Shown: positions 16,980 through 25,015 of the stretch, piece by piece | Layout: every line of letters begins with the position of its first letter | Numbering within the stretch: the first letter of the stretch is position 1 | NCBI GenBank assembly: GCA_900542945.1 | Contig: UQPI01000018.1 | Coordinates: 1 to 40,552, forward strand | Source of the DNA: an uncultured Collinsella sp. | GTDB lineage: Bacteria > Actinomycetota > Coriobacteriia > Coriobacteriales > Coriobacteriaceae | DNA: 40,552 bases | Direction of reading: 5' to 3' | Notes under the pieces: model-generated | What the model saw: the letters and a program-made list of their open reading frames with translations, nothing else | Databases searched by the model: none | What the model was told of the DNA's origin: nothing | Position numbers and translations under genes: made by a program

Positions 16980-18605
16980 CTACTCCTTATCAAACGAAAC
17001 ATCGGCGGCGGGAAGCTCAATCGTAAAGACCGAGCCGTGCGGGTCCGCCGCGGCAACCTCTATGCTACCGCCATGCGCCAACGCAATGGAGCGGCAGAGC
17101 GAAAGACCCAGGCCCACGCTGCGATGGCTGTCGGCAAGACCGTGGTTGGCGGTGTAGAACGACTCAAAGATTCGCTCGCGGTCCTCGGGTGCGATGCCCG
17201 GCCCGTCATCGGCAACCGAGCACGCCACGCGTCCGCCGTCGACGTCAATCGAGATCACGATATGCGAGCCCTCGGGCGTATAGGTGATGGCGTTGTTCAC
17301 CAGGTTTACCACCAGCTGCACCATCAGGCGCGCGTCGACGTTGACGAGCGCCGGCTCATCGCACGCCACCACCTTAAGGTCGTGCTCGCGCACGGCCGGA
17401 TTTACATGGCGCAGTGCCTCCTCGACGATATCGTCCATAAGCTCGAGCGTTGTCGACAGATGCATGCCGCCGCCCTCGAGCTTGGTGATGGCAAGCAGGT
17501 TCTCGACGGTGGCGTTGAGCCACAGCGCATCCGAGCGAATGGATAGCAGCAGGCCGCGGCGCGTCTGGGCATCGAGCACCGCGGTGCCGGTCGAGCCCTG
17601 GTCGAGCAGTACGTCGGCATTGCCCGAAATGCTGGTAAGCGGCGTGCGCAGATCGTGCGAAATGGAGCGCAGCAGGTTAGCGCGCAACTGCTCGTTTTTG
17701 GCAAGCACCGCCGCCTCTTCGCGGGCCTCCATGGCGCGGGCGCGATCGAGTGCCAGCTCGCCTTCGCTCACGATGGCATCGGCAAGTGTCCGCTCCTCGT
17801 GCGTCAGCACGTCGGACTCGGCAACGATAGCCAGCACGCCCACAACCGAGGCGGGGTCGCCCGCGCGCACCATGGTGTCGCCCGAGCGTACGGTCAAGTA
17901 GATGCCAAAGAACGCCGAGCCGCCATAGGTGGCATCGAGTGGTGTTCCCACATAGGCGGACGCCGAGAGCCGCGGCGGCATTTGCGACGCCAGCTCGTGC
18001 ACCGGCACGGCATCGCCCACGGCCGTATACGTCGCGCGCGGCAGCAGGTCATCATCATCGGCATCATCGCTGTACCACACGACCGGGCAGCCCGAAAGAC
18101 GCGCCAGCTGCGTTGCCATGGCGTGCACAATCTGCTGCTGATCGGCACAGCGCTGCAGCATGCGGTTGGTCTCGAGCACCATCTGCGTGCGGCGGTCGCT
18201 GGCGGCGGCCTGCGCCAAGGCGCGGCGCAGGGCCAACGCGATCGAACTCGACACAAGCGAGACCGCAAACATGATGAAGAACATGCCGGGATAAACACGG
18301 TCGATAAACGACAGCGAGTAGCGCGGGTCAACAAACAAGAAGTTGTAGAGCGCCACGGCGGCAGCCGAGCTCAGCAAGCAATACAGGCGGCTCCAGGTAA
18401 AGAACGCGCACAGCTGCACGGCGAACACATAGACGATCATGATGCTCGGCGCGAGACCCGGATGGTCGAGCAGCGCGCCCGCAATCGTCGCCGCGACCAG
18501 CAGCCCCGCCGATACGCAGGCGTCATACAGAGGGCTGCGACGCGTCAGCGTCGTGCGCCGCCACCAAAAGTTCTCGGCAATATCGCCGTCCGCACGGACA
18601 TCCAT
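16980..18605 (-). CDS. KdpD-like sensor histidine kinase lacking the N-terminal KdpD/Usp domains
   Basis: A 541-residue membrane kinase. Four hydrophobic segments (about residues 28-128) form the KdpD DUF4118 module, including ALYNFLFVDPRYS. A GAF-like region (about 145-290) carries an acidic DDADDDD loop. HisKA follows with His317 in SISHDLRTPL, then HATPase with VNNAITYTP, DDGPGIAPEDRERIFESF and GLGLSL. Classical KdpD is about 900 residues and has N-terminal KdpD and Usp domains, which bind c-di-AMP in some bacteria; both are missing here. The ATG at 18605 has only a modest GAGAGG site. Its gene lies between kup and the KdpE-like regulator, which suggests a role in potassium or osmotic control. 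Confidence 0.9.
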   Translation of the reverse strand: MDVRADGDIAENFWWRRTTLTRRSPLYDACVSAGLLVAATIAGALLDHPGLAPSIMIVYVFAVQLCAFFTWSRLYCLLSSAAAVALYNFLFVDPRYSLSFIDRVYPGMFFIMFAVSLVSSSIALALRRALAQAAASDRRTQMVLETNRMLQRCADQQQIVHAMATQLARLSGCPVVWYSDDADDDDLLPRATYTAVGDAVPVHELASQMPPRLSASAYVGTPLDATYGGSAFFGIYLTVRSGDTMVRAGDPASVVGVLAIVAESDVLTHEERTLADAIVSEGELALDRARAMEAREEAAVLAKNEQLRANLLRSISHDLRTPLTSISGNADVLLDQGSTGTAVLDAQTRRGLLLSIRSDALWLNATVENLLAITKLEGGGMHLSTTLELMDDIVEEALRHVNPAVREHDLKVVACDEPALVNVDARLMVQLVVNLVNNAITYTPEGSHIVISIDVDGGRVACSVADDGPGIAPEDRERIFESFYTANHGLADSHRSVGLGLSLCRSIALAHGGSIEVAAADPHGSVFTIELPAADVSFDKE

Positions 18606-18634
18606 CAGCGCCCCGCCCCTCTCTCAAAAACAAA

Positions 18635-18687
18635 AACCACCACAAAGGGGACTGGCACCTTTGCGGTGGTTGCCTCCTTGTGGTGGT
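18635..18687. repeat. CAAAGG-core palindrome between kup and the kinase gene
   Basis: Arm aaccaccacaaagg (18635-18648) pairs with cctttgcggtggtt (18658-18671, one mismatch) or alternatively with ccttgtggtggtt (18675-18687). The two competing partners could allow alternative hairpins in the kup-kinase transcript. It belongs with the palindromes at 3476 and 20893. Confidence 0.6.
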
Positions 18688-18741
18688 TCCAAGTGTATAG
18701 CCTTTGCAGCCTGCGGTCGTTAGACAAACAGCAGACGTCGA

Positions 18742-20769
18742 CTACGGGCGCTCGTCGGGAGCCAGACGCTGCATCTTGCTCACGGCCTTAAACTTGGTGA
18801 ACAGCGGCACGTACTCAAAGCTCACGTTGGAGTTCTCCAGGCCGTACCAGCGCGCAGGCGTGCCGGCGGCACGGCGGATGATGTACTTGAGCGTGATGGC
18901 CGTACGCTCGCTGGGCTCCACGTCGCTTTCGGGCGCCAGCAGCTTGCGGATCATGACGAACTTAAACGTACCGATGTTGCCCGGATCCTTGTAGACCGAG
19001 TAATCGTGCGTCTGCGCCGGCAGCTCGCCGCTGGCGGCCAGGTCCTGAACAACCTGGCGCAGGTAGGCATTGACGCGCTGGTTGATCTTGTAGCCCAGGT
19101 ACAGATGCACGCGGAACACGTAGTCGGTGCCGAACGTCTCGACCGAGTAGGCAAAGGTATGCGGCTCGTCCATGGTCTCGACATTCACGAACCACCAGGC
19201 GCGAGCGCGCTTGGGGTGCTTATCCAAAATCGAGTAGACGATATCGCGGTCGATATAGTCGGTGTTGGTGTCCTTGGTCAGGTACACGATGTTGTCGCTC
19301 ATGAGCTCGTAGCGATCGTCATCGCGCAGGCGTTTGAGCTGCGGCAGATAGCTGCGCAGCGGCAGCAGCGTAAACTGACGTTGCTCGACCGCCGTGCCGT
19401 TGTACCAGCACACCATAATGCCCATGATGAGCGCGGCCATGAGGATGGTGAAGTAGCCGCCGTGGAAGAACTTGGTGAGCGAGCTCACAAAGAAGAAGCC
19501 CTCGAGCATAAGGAAGAAGGCGGCAAAGATCCACGGCGCGACCTTGAGATTGCGCTCCACGTGCAGATAGAAGAAGAGCAGCATTGTCGTGCACATCATG
19601 GTCAGGGTAATGGCCAGGCCGTACGCGGCCTCCATGTGCGCCGAGTTCTGGAACAGCAGCACCACGACGACGCAGCCCACGAGCATGACGTTGTTGACCA
19701 TGGGAATGTAGAGTTGGCCCTTGGTCTCGGCAGGATAGAAGACCTGCATATGCGGCATGAGGTCCAGGCGGCTGGCCTCGGACACCAGCGAGAATGCGCC
19801 GGTGATGAGCGCCTGCGAGGCAATGATGGCCGCGACGGTGGAAAGGCCGACGGCAAAGGGGCGCAGACCCGGAGCGAGCATCTGGTAGAAGGGGTTGAGG
19901 TCGGCGATACCCATGAGCTCCGGGTTGCCGGCGTTGTTGATAAGCCACGCGCCCTGGCCCATGTAGGACAGCAGCAGGCAGCACTTAACGAACGGCCAGG
20001 TGGCATAGATGTTGCCGCGGCCCACATGGCCCATGTCGGAATAGAGCGCCTCGGCACCGGTGGTAGCGAGGAAGCAGCTGCCCAAAATCATGATGCCCGC
20101 ATGGTTGTTGGGGCTCAGCAGAAAAGCGATGCCACGCAACGGGTTGAGGCACAGCAGCACCGCGGGATACTGGCAGACAAAGAACAGGCCCGTGCCGCCC
20201 AGGAACAAAAACCACAGCGTCATGATGGGGCCGAAGGCGTGACCGATCTTGGCCGTGCCGATGCGCTGCACCAAGAAGAGCGCGATGATGATGGCAAGCG
20301 TGATGGCGACGACACGACCCTGGTCGTCACCGAGCACGGCATGGACCGCCGGGATGGTGCGCAGGCCCTCGATGGCCGTGGTGACGGTAACGGCAGGCGT
20401 CAGGATGCCGTCGGCGAGGAGCGCCGCGCCGCCCAGCATGGCGGGGATGATGAGCCACTTGCCGCAGCGCTTGACCAGGCTGTACAGGGCAAAGATGCCG
20501 CCCTCGCCGTGGTTGTCGGCGCGCAGCGAGATCAGCACGTACTTGACGGTCGTCAGCAGCGTGACCGTCCACACGACAAGGGAGAGCGCGCCGAGCACGA
20601 ACTCCTGCGTGACGCTTCCGATGCCGCCGTTGCCGGCAACGAGCGCCTTGGTTACATACATGGGGCTGGTGCCGATATCGCCATACACCACGCCCAGCGT
20701 GACGAGCATCGCCGAGATGCTCACAGGAATCGCAGCGTGCGAGGCTACTTCCTTTGCCTTTTGTTCCAT
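18742..20769 (-). CDS. kup: KUP-family potassium transporter
   Basis: A 675-residue potassium:proton symporter of the KUP/HAK family. The N-terminal ~440 residues hold about 12 membrane helices, starting with the family signature GVVYGDIGTSPMY. The C-terminal ~230 residues form the cytoplasmic domain typical of the family. The start at 20769 follows GGGAGGAAACC. A promoter-like TATAAT lies 35 nt upstream. It is followed on the same strand by the KdpD/KdpE-like pair, so potassium uptake and its regulation appear to be encoded together. Confidence 0.95.
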   Translation of the reverse strand: MEQKAKEVASHAAIPVSISAMLVTLGVVYGDIGTSPMYVTKALVAGNGGIGSVTQEFVLGALSLVVWTVTLLTTVKYVLISLRADNHGEGGIFALYSLVKRCGKWLIIPAMLGGAALLADGILTPAVTVTTAIEGLRTIPAVHAVLGDDQGRVVAITLAIIIALFLVQRIGTAKIGHAFGPIMTLWFLFLGGTGLFFVCQYPAVLLCLNPLRGIAFLLSPNNHAGIMILGSCFLATTGAEALYSDMGHVGRGNIYATWPFVKCCLLLSYMGQGAWLINNAGNPELMGIADLNPFYQMLAPGLRPFAVGLSTVAAIIASQALITGAFSLVSEASRLDLMPHMQVFYPAETKGQLYIPMVNNVMLVGCVVVVLLFQNSAHMEAAYGLAITLTMMCTTMLLFFYLHVERNLKVAPWIFAAFFLMLEGFFFVSSLTKFFHGGYFTILMAALIMGIMVCWYNGTAVEQRQFTLLPLRSYLPQLKRLRDDDRYELMSDNIVYLTKDTNTDYIDRDIVYSILDKHPKRARAWWFVNVETMDEPHTFAYSVETFGTDYVFRVHLYLGYKINQRVNAYLRQVVQDLAASGELPAQTHDYSVYKDPGNIGTFKFVMIRKLLAPESDVEPSERTAITLKYIIRRAAGTPARWYGLENSNVSFEYVPLFTKFKAVSKMQRLAPDERP

Positions 20770-20804
20770 AAGCCGGTTTCCTCCCAATTTTAACGTTCGA
20801 CGGG

Positions 20805-20833
20805 ATTATATGTAATCAGCCCATATTTTAATG
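20805..20833 (-). promoter_or_regulatory. Candidate kup promoter
   Basis: A perfect TATAAT on the minus strand (20805-20810) with a 17-nt spacer to a weak -35 (CATTAA, 20828-20833). The implied leader is under 30 nt, too short for a c-di-AMP riboswitch, an element that often precedes potassium transporter genes. Confidence 0.5.
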
Positions 20834-20892
20834 GCACCGTTTTCCCAGCTAGATAAACATTTATGCGGCCTTTAGGCCACCGCGGCGATATG

Positions 20893-20927
20893 GAATGTGA
20901 CAAAGGGATGCCCCCTTTGTCACATTC
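20893..20927. repeat. Perfect 15-bp palindrome of the CAAAGGG type
   Basis: Arms gaatgtgacaaaggg (20893-20907) and ccctttgtcacattc (20913-20927) are exact reverse complements with a 5-nt loop. It abuts the nitroreductase stop codon and precedes kup. It shares its core with the 3476-3504 palindrome. Confidence 0.75.
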
Positions 20928-20928
20928 G

Positions 20929-21798
20929 TCATTTTCCGAGCCAGTTTTTGAACCACCACTCCATAGAGCGGCTCATCTCGGCCATAAAGGGGCTCGTGTG
21001 CTTACGGGTGTAGATGTCGATGACGCGCTCGCCCACCTCGCGGGCGTGCGGGCGAAACATCGCATCCATCTCGGCCACCTGCGCATCCATCGTCGCGGCG
21101 TCGGCGCGACAATAACGCTCCTCGTGCACCAGGTTCACCACGGGATGCGCGATTGCCGGGCGCTCCTTACGGGGCGTGCCGATGATGAGCATCGACAGCG
21201 GCATGGTATAGGCAGGCAAGTCCAGCAGTGCGGCAACTTCCTCGGCGTTCTCGACGATATCACCGATGTAGCAGCTCCCCAGCCCCAGGGCCTCGGCGGC
21301 AACCACGGCGTTTTGAGCGGCGATCACGGCATCCTGCGCCGCGATGGCAAAGTCGCCCAAACCCGGCGCGGGGCGGGGCGCCTTGCCCGTGCGCTCGACA
21401 AACTCGGGCTCAAAGCAACCCACATGCTCAAACAGATCGATCCACTTGGCATAGTCGACCACAAATATGAGTACCCAGGGCGCCTTGGCGATCATGGGCT
21501 GGTGGTCGCACAGGTCGGCCAGACGGTCCAGCGTAGCCTGCTCGCGAATGCTCACGATGGAATACATCATCATGGCGCCCGCCGACGGCGCGCGACTCGC
21601 CGCATGCAAGATCGCCGCCCGCTGCTCGTCGGCCACCGCCACGGGACGGCCGCTGTCATCGCGCGCAAAAGCGCGCGTGGACGAGCGGTGCTCCAAAATG
21701 TCCAGTACTGCGTTGCCCGTAGTCTCGACCGGATAGCCGCCCGCGTCCATGCCGGCACCCACGTCGCCCGCACTCGTCATACAAACCCGCTCGTTCAT
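20929..21798 (-). CDS. Nitroreductase-family flavoprotein
   Basis: A 289-residue FMN-dependent oxidoreductase. The FMN phosphate-binding motif is RSSTRAF, and the central AAQNAVVAAEALGLGSCYIGDI block is characteristic. The C-terminal ~70 residues extend past the basic fold, as in NfsA-like members. Family members reduce nitroaromatics, quinones or other acceptors with NAD(P)H in the cytoplasm; the natural substrate is unknown. A GAGGATGAGG sequence precedes the ATG at 21798. The kup gene follows on the same strand, but the palindrome and a separate promoter suggest independent transcription. Confidence 0.88.
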   Translation of the reverse strand: MNERVCMTSAGDVGAGMDAGGYPVETTGNAVLDILEHRSSTRAFARDDSGRPVAVADEQRAAILHAASRAPSAGAMMMYSIVSIREQATLDRLADLCDHQPMIAKAPWVLIFVVDYAKWIDLFEHVGCFEPEFVERTGKAPRPAPGLGDFAIAAQDAVIAAQNAVVAAEALGLGSCYIGDIVENAEEVAALLDLPAYTMPLSMLIIGTPRKERPAIAHPVVNLVHEERYCRADAATMDAQVAEMDAMFRPHAREVGERVIDIYTRKHTSPFMAEMSRSMEWWFKNWLGK

Positions 21799-22012
21799 CG
21801 CCTCATCCTCGCCATTTCTTTAAGAAGCCTTTACGTTTCCGTGTAATTCCCGTCCATTATCGCGCAGGTCGCCACTACATTGCGCCACACCGCCACACGT
21901 GCGCGTTAATATGGCTGGTTGTTGTGCGCAGCCACCAATTGCAGCGCATATCTTGGTAACAATCGGGTAAACCCCCGCTTTCGTAGGTTTTAAGTTTGTG
22001 AGGAGTCTCAGC

Positions 22013-24313
22013 ATGTTCGCTGCCGCCATCTCGCTCGTCGGTCTTGCGACGACCGTCTACCTTGTCTTGCGCGAAGCCAAGGCCATTCGCGCACAGTCGG
22101 GCACCGTCGCCAAAAGCGCTCTTGGGTGGAGCGTCGCCTTCGGCCTGTTCCAGGTCTTTTTGACTATTTGGGGCGCCGTGGGCCTCATCGCTCAAAACGA
22201 GCCGCTCGCCTTTGTGATGCTCATCCTGACCAACGCCATTCTCACCGGATGCGCTTGGGCCAGCATCGCCCGCGACCGCTTCGCCCCGCGCGTCTTTGCG
22301 TTCGCCGAGCCCGACGCCCCCGCCCCCACCGGCAAGCTCGCCCGCCTGCGCGGAGCCTTTGTGGACAAACCGCTCGTCGCCGCCGTCTTGTGCCTGCTGC
22401 TCGCCGGCGTCTTTGCGCTGCTGGGCATGGAGGTCTCGTCCAACCACGACTTTAGCTGGGTCTACCCCCTGTGCATTCTGCTCGAATGGGCCATCATCAC
22501 CGTGCTCATGGTCGGCTTGTTCTTCCTATTCCAGCGCCACGGCGCAGCTCCCGCGGTCCTGGCCTTTGCCCTCTTTGTCCTGGGCATTGCCGAGTTCTTC
22601 GTCATCACGTTTAAATCCATGCCCATCCAGCCGGGCGACCTTTCGGCCATCTCCACCGCCGCCGCGGTCGCCGGCAACGGCTACACCTTCTCGATCTCGC
22701 TGTTCTGCGTGCTGTCCATGGGCTTTACCGCCATCGCCATGCTGCTGTGCGAGTACGCCGGCCTGGTGGCACCGCACCGTCAGAAGGGCGCCGCTAACGC
22801 CAAGCGCATGCTGCTCACCAACCTGCTCGTGGCGGTGCTGTGCCTGGGCGGCGTGACCGCGCATGTCACGCTCATCGACTACTACAACGCCCTCGGCATC
22901 ACTGTCTACACCTGGCGCCCGCTCGAGAGCTACTGGCGCGAGGGCTACCTGCCTGCCTTTATTAGTGCGGCACAGTCCATCAAGCCGCCCAAACCCGCCG
23001 ACTACTCCGTCGACGATGCCAAGGCCACGCTCAAAAAGTACGCCAAGGCCTACGACAAGTCCGACGCGGCCAAGAGCGACGAGCGCGCCGCCGCAAAGGA
23101 GCAGTTCGACAGCGAGAAGCCCACGGTCATCGCCATCATGAACGAGACGTTCTCGGATCTGTCGATCTACCAGAACATGCGCGCCGGCTACGAAGGTCCG
23201 CAGTACTTTAAGAACCTGTCCAACTGCCTCAGCCGCGGAAAGCTCTACGTGAGCGCCTACGGCGGCGGCACGGCCAATACCGAGTTTGAGTTTATGACCG
23301 GCAACTCCATGGCCAACCTGGGCTCGGGCGTGTACCCCTACACCATCTACAACATGGAAACGACCGGGAACCTGGCAGAGCAGTTCAAATCGCTCGGCTA
23401 TTCCACCACGGCCATGCACCCCAACCACGCGACCAACTGGAACCGCGAGAACGTCTATAAGGACTTTGGCTTTGACCAGTTCCTGTCCATCAACGATTTC
23501 CAGGGCGCCGATACCCTGCGCGGCATGGTGACCGACCAGGCAACCTACGACAAGATTCTTGAGTTACTCGACCAGAACGCCGACCCGCAGTTCATCTTCG
23601 ACGTGACCATGCAGAACCACTCGGGCTACGACACGGGTCTGCTGCCGGTCGACAAGCAAATGCACCTGAACATCGACACGACCGACCTGGACGCCAAGAC
23701 CGTCGAAGACGGCACGCTCTCCGATGTCGACGAGTACGTCTCGTGCATCGAGCAGTCCGACCAGGCGCTGCGCTACTTCCTTAACGCCCTGAGCAAGCTC
23801 GACCGCAAGGTGGTCGTGGTGTTCTGGGGCGACCACCAGCCGTTCTTCCCGTCCAAGTTCAATGACAAGTGGTTTACCGGCGAGGACGACGCTACGCACC
23901 AGGAGCGCTTGTGGCAGACCGACTACATCATCTGGGCTAACTACGACGTTGCCGGCTGCGACCAGACGAGCGAGGTCGACGACCTGTCCACCAACTACCT
24001 GTCCACGCAGCTCATGCAGCTGATCGGCGCCCCGCTGACCGACTACCAGAAAGCGCACATGACGCTGCGTAAGTCGCTGCCCGCCATCAACTCGGTGGGC
24101 TACGAGGACGCCAGCCTGCGTTGGGCGCTTTCCTCCAACGTCACCGCTGACGACGCCGCTGCCGCCGCCGCCACCAAGGCGCGCGAGGATTACGCCAAGA
24201 TGCAGTACTACGAGATGTTCCGCGACGGCAAGAACGTGTATACCGAGCACTTCCAGACCGAGGCCAACGAAACCGACCCCAACCTGGCACCGGGTACGAC
24301 CAAGATCAAGTAG
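22013..24313 (+). CDS. LTA synthase-family membrane sulfatase/phosphoglycerol transferase
   Basis: A 766-residue polytopic membrane enzyme. About eight hydrophobic segments fill the first ~300 residues, followed by an extracellular alkaline-phosphatase-like domain. Visible motifs are NETFSDLS, GGGTANTEFEFMTGNS with the likely catalytic threonine, MHPNHATNWNR and VVFWGDHQPFFP, all typical of LtaS/MdoB-type enzymes. These transfer glycerol-phosphate from phosphatidylglycerol to a growing polymer or glycan outside the membrane. The ATG at 22013 has GAGGAG 7 nt upstream; a GTG at 21998 is the alternative. LtaS usually has five helices, so the longer membrane part is unusual and the exact polymer is uncertain. 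Confidence 0.9.
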   Translation: MFAAAISLVGLATTVYLVLREAKAIRAQSGTVAKSALGWSVAFGLFQVFLTIWGAVGLIAQNEPLAFVMLILTNAILTGCAWASIARDRFAPRVFAFAEPDAPAPTGKLARLRGAFVDKPLVAAVLCLLLAGVFALLGMEVSSNHDFSWVYPLCILLEWAIITVLMVGLFFLFQRHGAAPAVLAFALFVLGIAEFFVITFKSMPIQPGDLSAISTAAAVAGNGYTFSISLFCVLSMGFTAIAMLLCEYAGLVAPHRQKGAANAKRMLLTNLLVAVLCLGGVTAHVTLIDYYNALGITVYTWRPLESYWREGYLPAFISAAQSIKPPKPADYSVDDAKATLKKYAKAYDKSDAAKSDERAAAKEQFDSEKPTVIAIMNETFSDLSIYQNMRAGYEGPQYFKNLSNCLSRGKLYVSAYGGGTANTEFEFMTGNSMANLGSGVYPYTIYNMETTGNLAEQFKSLGYSTTAMHPNHATNWNRENVYKDFGFDQFLSINDFQGADTLRGMVTDQATYDKILELLDQNADPQFIFDVTMQNHSGYDTGLLPVDKQMHLNIDTTDLDAKTVEDGTLSDVDEYVSCIEQSDQALRYFLNALSKLDRKVVVVFWGDHQPFFPSKFNDKWFTGEDDATHQERLWQTDYIIWANYDVAGCDQTSEVDDLSTNYLSTQLMQLIGAPLTDYQKAHMTLRKSLPAINSVGYEDASLRWALSSNVTADDAAAAAATKAREDYAKMQYYEMFRDGKNVYTEHFQTEANETDPNLAPGTTKIK

Positions 24314-24332
24314 CGGGTCGCTCATAACTGAA

Positions 24333-24464
24333 GCGTCTGTCCGGGCGGAGGCATATAAGGTTCCCTGCTCGGACAGTCCTGCGCAAGACGGAGTCCACAT
24401 TAAGTGGCCTCCTTTGCGTGCGGAACTCGCGATGAACCTTATATGCCTCCGTCCGGACAGACGC
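24333..24464 (+). repeat. 30-bp stem carrying a 78-nt conserved core (copy L)
   Basis: Arms 24333-24362 and 24435-24464 pair in 29 of 30 positions (starting gcgtctgtccgggcgg). The loop is a 78-nt core (24360-24437) that contains the hairpin tccacattaagtggc and then CCTTTG. The same core appears, inverted, at 24895-24971 on a stem of different sequence. Copy L lies 20 bp after the LTA-synthase-like stop in sense orientation, so it may form the 3' end of that mRNA. Confidence 0.7.
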
Positions 24465-24516
24465 CTTGTTGTTGGAGCGCGGCTTGTCATGGGGGTACCC
24501 GCAACATATATAAGTT

Positions 24517-24543
24517 GAAGGCCACATTAAGTGGCCTTCTTTG
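24517..24543 (+). terminator. Terminator-like hairpin
   Basis: GAAGGCCAC-ATTAA-GTGGCCTTC (24517-24539), then TTTG. It is a third occurrence of the hairpin found inside both 78-nt cores, here without the long stem. It could end the LTA-synthase-like transcript. Confidence 0.5.
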
Positions 24544-24546
24544 TAT

Positions 24547-24876
24547 TCGGAAAGTGTGTCCCGGAATCTGCCTTCGGAATGGGACGCAGTTTCCGCTTGA
24601 GGGCCTGTTGGGAAAGCGCATCCCACTTCAAGAGTAAATTCCGGGTCACACTTTCCGCTAAGGCTCTCAACCGGAAAGTGCATCCCATTCCAAGCCTTAA
24701 TTCCGGGACATAGTTTCCGGACAAGACATCAACCGGAAAGTGGGGACCACTCTGAGCGCCGATTCTGGGACACACTTTCCGAAACCCCGCCCATCCGGAA
24801 AGCCCGTCCCGCTCTGAATACATCCGGGCATGGAATATCCGCTTATTAGGCCTTCCGTCAATAAAGGGGCGCCCTC
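24547..24876 (+). repeat. Five-unit palindromic array (copy A)
   Basis: Five units of about 50 bp at a 62-bp period, each shaped ccggaaagtgcatccc...ttccgggacacagtttccg, so that each unit is an imperfect palindrome. The joining segments are about 12 bp (ttgagggcctgtt, taaggctctcaa, acaagacatcaa, aaccccgcccat). The array ends with a conserved tail (ttattaggcctt...ataaaggggcgccctc). The same five units, joins and tail occur in the same orientation at 34207-34538. Short open frames cross it in several phases, which I take as a product of composition. With its neighbours it fills the gene-free interval 24314-25015. Confidence 0.8.
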
Positions 24877-24996
24877 CCGAGCGGCGGGCTCGAAGTTCAT
24901 CGCGAGTTCCGCACGCAAAGAAGGCCACTTAATGTGGCCTTCGTCTTGCGCAGGACTGTAGAGCAGGGAACTTCGTGCCCGCCGCCCGGGAGGGCG
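24870..24996 (-). repeat. 29-bp stem carrying the 78-nt core (copy R)
   Basis: Arms 24870-24898 and 24968-24996 pair in 27 of 29 positions (cgccctcccgagcggcgggc type). The loop (24895-24971) is the inverted copy of the core of 24360-24437, differing by about five bases. The stem sequence is unrelated to that of copy L. It lies 20 bp past the stop of the last surface-operon gene and, on that strand, in the same sense orientation as copy L has to its own upstream gene. Confidence 0.7.
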
Positions 24997-25015
24997 TTGC
25001 GTTTAGAAGATGAAC

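Noticed and set aside
20770..20892. c-di-AMP riboswitch ahead of kup
   Set aside because: The likely transcription start leaves a leader of less than 30 nt, and I see no ydaO-type conserved core.
24404..24713. Small proteins encoded within the palindromic arrays (also at 34217-34591)
   Set aside because: Open frames cross the arrays in several phases and both strands with no consistent start or ribosome binding site. They reflect repeat composition.
24547..24876. CRISPR-like array
   Set aside because: The period is regular, but the units are diverged palindromes and the short joins are conserved between the two copies. A CRISPR has identical repeats and unique spacers, and no cas gene is present.
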